From the NCBI GenBank assembly GCA_903847975.1, contig CAINFC010000230.1:1-64000 (forward strand): a stretch of DNA of 64,000 nt. Reading direction: 5' to 3'. The DNA is from an uncultured Acidobacteriota bacterium. Lineage in GTDB: Bacteria; Acidobacteriota; UBA6911; CAINFC01. Of the stretch, positions 60,079 through 64,000 are shown piece after piece; the stretch's first letter is position 1, and each line of letters begins with the position of its first letter. The position numbers and the translations under genes were made by a program. The notes under the pieces are model-generated. The model was given only the letters and a program-made list of their open reading frames with translations. It made no database searches and was not told the origin of the DNA.

Positions 60079-62013
60079 TTATTTTGTCGGGATGCCGGGT
60101 GCTTTGAACCAGGCCGAGAGAAAATCGCTCATCTTCCCGTCATACACCGCGCGGCAGATATCGGCCCAGGTGTGCTGGTCGCTGACAGCATAATAGACGT
60201 AGGTTTTCCCATCCAGCTCGATCAGGTCGGGGTCGGAGTTGTTAATGCCGTCGGTACGCTCGTCGGGGCGCAGCACCGGGTTGGCGGCGCTCAGCTCCCA
60301 TTTCCGCAGATCGCGCGAGCGGGCGGCATAAACCTCGAAGTGCCAGCGCGGCTTGCGGTACTCCGTATAAAGGACGTAGTAAAAGCCGCCGGAAAAGCGA
60401 ATACCCGGGCAGGCGGCATACCGGTCGGCGCCCAGAACAGCCCCCTCTTCTTTTGCCCATTTCCGCAGATCGCGAGAGCGCGCAAACTTGACGGTAAATG
60501 CCGGCCATGCCGGATCGTTGGATTCGTAGGCCATCACGAACCCGTCCTTGCCGCGGCAGACGGATGAATTGAAGAGATGTTCCTTCCCCTCCTGACGGAT
60601 CACCACCTCCGATTCCCAATGCGCGAGATCGGAAGAGGAAAACCGGGTTACGTCGTTCCAATTGTTGTTTTCGAACCGGGAGGCAAAAACATGGAGCTTC
60701 CCCCGGTCCACGATAGCGCTGGCCAGGCTGTGCCCTTTCCCGAAGCGCGCCAGCTCCCGGCCGGTTTCCGCATCATTCAGCGTCAGCGAGTAGTCCTCGA
60801 CGGTACCGCCGCTTGCCGGCCGCACCGAATAGAGCAGGCAGAGGCGCCCCTTCCAGAGGACCGGGGTCACCTCGCACATGTCCTTTCGCACGACCCCCTC
60901 CCTGCGCAGGGCGGGACGCGTATCGGGCGCATGCGGGGGGGCAAGCGAAGAGAAGACATCGGCCGGCCAATGATCCAGCCGCAGAAAACCCTTGGGCACT
61001 TCCTGCTGGAACTGGACGTACGCCTTGCAATCGCCCCTGGTGGTGTACTTCAGGTCGCCCGCAGAACCCTTATCCACCTTGACCCCGAACACCTTGTAGC
61101 CCATCAGCGTGCTGTCCTCGAAGTCCACGGCAAAGTGCTTTCCGGCCTGCACGCTCTGGACGATGCCGTCGGTGGGCGTGCCCTGGGGCTGAGAAAAATT
61201 AAGGGTGATCAGTTGGCTGCGGCGCACCAGGGCCCGGGTGAAAGTCTTAAACCCGTAGTTTCCCCCTTTCAGGGAGCACTGCGGGCCGACCATTACGCAA
61301 TCCTCGAAAACCACGTCGGGGCGATCCGGCATGGTCTGGTTTTCCACCCGGACGTAAGCGCCCGAAGTATCCCCCCACCAGTCCAGAGCCCAGAGATGGC
61401 AGCGCCGGAAGGTGATCGGCTCTTCAGGCCGGGAAAGGCAGTTGCCGACCCCGCCACCGAAAGCTCGGCCCAGGGAGACGCAGTCCTCCACGATCACCGT
61501 GAACGGCTCGACCTTGTCGGTGGTATCGAAAAAAATGCCGCCATCCCCGCCGGTGGCGTACAGGCGGCTGAGACGCCAGCGGTCCCAGCCGATGGCCGAA
61601 AAGGTAGGCTCCTTATGCTCCCGGGACCAGCCCTGCTTGTAGGCGCGGATGTTCCCCCACCAGTCGTACGCCTTGAACCCCCGCTCCGGGTCGCCGGAAT
61701 CCATGATCACCCACCCGGAGATCCCCGATCCCAGGGAACCGTCCCAGTCGCCGATCATCTGGTTATAGGCCCCATGGGCCCCGCGGAAAGCCGGTTTCAG
61801 ATTCGCTTCCATATAAGTGTCGGGCCGGACCAGCACGCGGTGACCGCCGCGATCGTCCGGCACCGCATCGAGCGCCGCCTGGATGGTACGATAAGCTGTC
61901 CTCCAGGACCGCCCGTCGGTGTTGTCCCCCAGCTTGGAGACATAGAGATCGGTTCCTCCCGCAGCGCGAAAGGGAACCAGGATCAGAAACAGAAAAGTCA
62001 TCCGCCAGCGCAT
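60079..62013 (-). CDS. Exported beta-helix protein with glycosidase-like propeller
   Basis: A 644-residue exported protein. Signal peptide 1-19 (FLFLILVPFRAAGG). Residues ~20-330 begin TDLYVSKLGDNTDGRSWRTA, the opening of pectate-lyase-like right-handed beta-helices, with later strand-turn repeats (FTVIVEDCVSLGRAFGGGVG, ITFRRCHLWALDWWG, DVVFEDCVMVG). Residues ~375-630 look like a five-bladed propeller of the GH43/GH32-like type, with ...SRDLRKWAKEEGAV, CPGIRFSGGFYYVLYTEY and the SDPDLIELDGKTYVYYA blade. So it may bind and cut a plant or bacterial polysaccharide, but catalytic residues could not be fixed. The ATG has GGAGGG eight bases upstream. Confidence 0.82.
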   Translation of the reverse strand: MRWRMTFLFLILVPFRAAGGTDLYVSKLGDNTDGRSWRTAYRTIQAALDAVPDDRGGHRVLVRPDTYMEANLKPAFRGAHGAYNQMIGDWDGSLGSGISGWVIMDSGDPERGFKAYDWWGNIRAYKQGWSREHKEPTFSAIGWDRWRLSRLYATGGDGGIFFDTTDKVEPFTVIVEDCVSLGRAFGGGVGNCLSRPEEPITFRRCHLWALDWWGDTSGAYVRVENQTMPDRPDVVFEDCVMVGPQCSLKGGNYGFKTFTRALVRRSQLITLNFSQPQGTPTDGIVQSVQAGKHFAVDFEDSTLMGYKVFGVKVDKGSAGDLKYTTRGDCKAYVQFQQEVPKGFLRLDHWPADVFSSLAPPHAPDTRPALRREGVVRKDMCEVTPVLWKGRLCLLYSVRPASGGTVEDYSLTLNDAETGRELARFGKGHSLASAIVDRGKLHVFASRFENNNWNDVTRFSSSDLAHWESEVVIRQEGKEHLFNSSVCRGKDGFVMAYESNDPAWPAFTVKFARSRDLRKWAKEEGAVLGADRYAACPGIRFSGGFYYVLYTEYRKPRWHFEVYAARSRDLRKWELSAANPVLRPDERTDGINNSDPDLIELDGKTYVYYAVSDQHTWADICRAVYDGKMSDFLSAWFKAPGIPTK

Positions 62014-62151
62014 TGCCTACCCTCCGGAACAAGTGAATTTCACCCGAAGGAAGATTACCGGTTCCCGCCCGGGACGTCAATCCGGGATCGCATTTCCGCC
62101 TCGCGCGTTCAATGGCGCAGACACGCCGCGGGAGAACCGCTTCTCTTTCCA

Positions 62152-62180
62152 TTGACACCGTCGCATGGCATCTGTAAAAT
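62152..62180 (+). promoter_or_regulatory. Sigma70-type promoter of the TonB-receptor gene
   Basis: TTGACA (62152-62157), 17 bases, TAAAAT (62175-62180). Start of transcription near 62187, leaving a ~76-base leader with GGAGGAG before ATG 62263. Confidence 0.7.
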
Positions 62181-62262
62181 CAAGATTCGTAAAGGACCGC
62201 TGCTTCCCGTTCTTCCGGGTTGCAGGAGATCCGTATCCATTTCGCAATGGAGGAGAGTGAAC

Positions 62263-64000
62263 ATGAAACGCTTTGCCGCACTGCTTATCCTGCTGATTTT
62301 TCCCATCCTGGTCGACTATTCCTTCGGCCAGACGGCCCAGGTCAACGGCCGGGTAATCGATCCTTCCGGAGCTGCCGTTCCGGGAGTGCAGATCACCATC
62401 CGCAATGTGGCCACCGGCACGGAGCGGGAATCGGTTACCAATGACGTGGGACTCTATACCATTCCTCTCTTGCAGCCGGGGACCTACGACATCAGCCTTT
62501 TATTCCCGGGCTTCAAGCCCATTTCGCAGAAAGGGATCACCCTGGCCGTCGATCAGAAAGCGGAGCTGAATTTCACCCTGGAGGTCGGCGGGGTCACCGA
62601 GCAGGTCGAAGTGCGGGCCTCGGTCAGCCACCTGAACACGGTGGAGGCATCCCAGGGACAAGTCATCGACAACCAGCGCATCGTGGAGATGCCGCTCAAC
62701 GGACGGCAGTACATTGACCTGGCGCTGATGTCGGGCGGCGCGGTGCAGTCCACACCCGGTTCGCGGATCGGCGGATTCTCCTCCGGCGGGCAGCGCGTCA
62801 GCCAGAACAACTACCTGATGGACGGCATCGATAACAATTCCGTGGAGCTGGCTGCCGCAGGACGGCGCGCCGAAATGGTGCAGCCCTCCATCGATGCCAT
62901 CCAGGAGTTCAAGGTCCAGACCAACGCCTATTCCGCCGAATTCGGACGCGGCATGGGAGGCGTCGTCAATCTGACCATCAAGAGCGGGACCAACGATATT
63001 CACGGCGCGGCCTTCGAGTTTGTGCGCAACGAAATCTTCGACGCCCGGAACTTTTTCACTCCGGTCGGCACCGCCAAGCCGCCCTTCAAGCGCAACCAGT
63101 ATGGGATGGCGATCGGCGGCCCGGTGGTGATACCGGGACTCTACAACGGCCGCAACCGGACTTTCTTCTTTTTCGACTTTGAAAGCACCCGCATCCGGGA
63201 AACCAGTACCATTGCCAACACCATCCCGACCTTAAAGATGCGCAGCGGCGACTTCTCCGAGCTGCCTTCCACCAAGAAGATCCTCGACCCCTCCACGGGG
63301 CAGCAGTTTCCCGGCAACGTCATCCCCGCTTCGCGCTTCGACCCGGTGGCACAGAAGCTGATGCAGCTTTATCCCGCGCCGCAGAACAGCAACCTGGCCA
63401 ACAACTTTACCTATCTCTCGCCCCGTATTCAGGATGTCGACAAGTGGGACGTGCGCATGGACCAGAACTTCGGCACCCGGGACAGCATTTTCTACCGGCT
63501 GAGCCGGCACGGCACCAATCTGCCCGACACCCCCAATCTGCCGGCCCCGGCCTACGGCACCAACAACCTCGACTACATCACCCAGGGCTACAACATGGGT
63601 CTGGGGTGGAACCACGTCTTTTTCCCGAACCTGATCATGAGCAGTCGGGCCGGGTGGAACTACACCCGGTTCAAGCGGGACAACCCGGCATCGGCCAAGG
63701 GTCATAATTTCAACAAGGAGTACGGGATTCCCGGAGCGACGGAAATCCCCGACGGCGGCTTTTCCATCATGAGCATCACCGGCTACCGCGGCGTGGGGAT
63801 CGGGCCGAACAACCCGGTGGACCGCAACTCCCAGAACCGGCAGCTGAGCTCCGACCTGACCTGGCTCAAAGGAAGGCACAGCCTGAAGGGAGGAATTTCC
63901 CTGCTGCGCTCCCAGAACCCGATCTACAACATCCGCAACACGCTGGGCACCTACACCTTCAACGGAGCCTATTCGGGAGACGGGGCGGCGGACTTCCTGC
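62263..64000 (+). CDS. TonB-dependent receptor, Oar-like, C-terminus cut by window end
   Basis: About 579 codons are visible and no stop is reached. Signal peptide 1-22 (FAALLILLIFPILVDYSFGQ). Residues ~25-105 are a carboxypeptidase-regulatory-like domain (AQVNGRVIDPSGAAVPGVQI, TNDVGLYTIPLLQPGTYDIS). The plug follows (EMPLNGRQYIDLALMSGG, NYLMDGIDNN, IQEFKVQTNAYSAEFGRGMG), then barrel strands (GAAFEFVRNEIFDARNFF, NRTFFFFDFESTR, DKWDVRMDQNFG). This Oar-like layout belongs to the large outer-membrane receptors abundant in Acidobacteria; ~1,000 residues would be expected. GGAGGAG precedes the ATG. Substrate (oligosaccharide or peptide) unknown; position next to the beta-helix protein fits glycan uptake. 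Confidence 0.93.
   Translation, partial: MKRFAALLILLIFPILVDYSFGQTAQVNGRVIDPSGAAVPGVQITIRNVATGTERESVTNDVGLYTIPLLQPGTYDISLLFPGFKPISQKGITLAVDQKAELNFTLEVGGVTEQVEVRASVSHLNTVEASQGQVIDNQRIVEMPLNGRQYIDLALMSGGAVQSTPGSRIGGFSSGGQRVSQNNYLMDGIDNNSVELAAAGRRAEMVQPSIDAIQEFKVQTNAYSAEFGRGMGGVVNLTIKSGTNDIHGAAFEFVRNEIFDARNFFTPVGTAKPPFKRNQYGMAIGGPVVIPGLYNGRNRTFFFFDFESTRIRETSTIANTIPTLKMRSGDFSELPSTKKILDPSTGQQFPGNVIPASRFDPVAQKLMQLYPAPQNSNLANNFTYLSPRIQDVDKWDVRMDQNFGTRDSIFYRLSRHGTNLPDTPNLPAPAYGTNNLDYITQGYNMGLGWNHVFFPNLIMSSRAGWNYTRFKRDNPASAKGHNFNKEYGIPGATEIPDGGFSIMSITGYRGVGIGPNNPVDRNSQNRQLSSDLTWLKGRHSLKGGISLLRSQNPIYNIRNTLGTYTFNGAYSGDGAADFL

Overview
The window reads as chromosomal DNA of a GC-rich Gram-negative bacterium, most likely Acidobacteriota and possibly the Aminicenantes branch. 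The evidence is a VWFA-related protein of the type widespread in Acidobacteria, an Oar-like TonB-dependent receptor with an N-terminal carboxypeptidase-regulatory fold, an IPT/TIG secreted protein, Pkn-type kinases fused to beta-propellers, and an OmpA-type outer-membrane protein. The lineage is inferred; there is no rRNA in the window. No tRNA, CRISPR array, intact insertion sequence or prophage was seen.

Layout. 0-5 kb: start of a TIG-domain protein, a kinase-propeller sensor and a PAP2 phosphatase. 5.1-6.4 kb: a graveyard holding a multiheme cytochrome fragment joined to a decayed amidohydrolase. 6.4-17.3 kb: secreted or periplasmic enzymes (a large secreted protein, a GH18-like protein, an aldo/keto-reductase-like protein, an amidohydrolase), a DegT aminotransferase and an MFS transporter. 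17.3-19.8 kb: asnA-asnS, making asparagine and charging it to tRNA. 19.8-32.7 kb: a visibly AT-richer surface-polysaccharide island with a strongly promoted repeat-containing secreted protein, methyltransferases, a flippase, a flavoenzyme-GT2 fusion, two GT4 enzymes and a GT39-like protein broken by one in-frame TGA. 32.7-37.1 kb: a BNR-repeat protein and an OmpA/PKD outer-membrane protein. 37.6-39.8 kb: methylthioadenosine phosphorylase with a PfkB kinase, then a LysW-like zinc ribbon with a long acidic tail. 40-49 kb: a VWFA protein, metG, a compact bacterial-microcompartment shell locus (one hexamer, three pentamer genes) followed by a D-2-hydroxyacid dehydrogenase, then purM-purN and htpX-rhodanese-MauE-like. 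49-58 kb: a second Ser/Thr kinase, PPK2, a TIGR01777 epimerase-like protein, a diguanylate cyclase, two small cytosolic proteins and a TPR lipoprotein-like or periplasmic protein. 58-64 kb: a Gfo/Idh/MocA oxidoreductase, a dense palindromic-repeat block, a beta-helix/glycosidase-like secreted protein and a truncated TonB-dependent receptor.

The most unusual items are the enzyme-poor microcompartment shell locus, the flavoenzyme-GT2 fusion, the YGW-repeat exported protein, the LysW-like acidic protein, the single in-frame TGA in an otherwise intact GT39 gene, and three families of dispersed intergenic palindromes. All functional calls come from reading motifs by eye; no database search was run.
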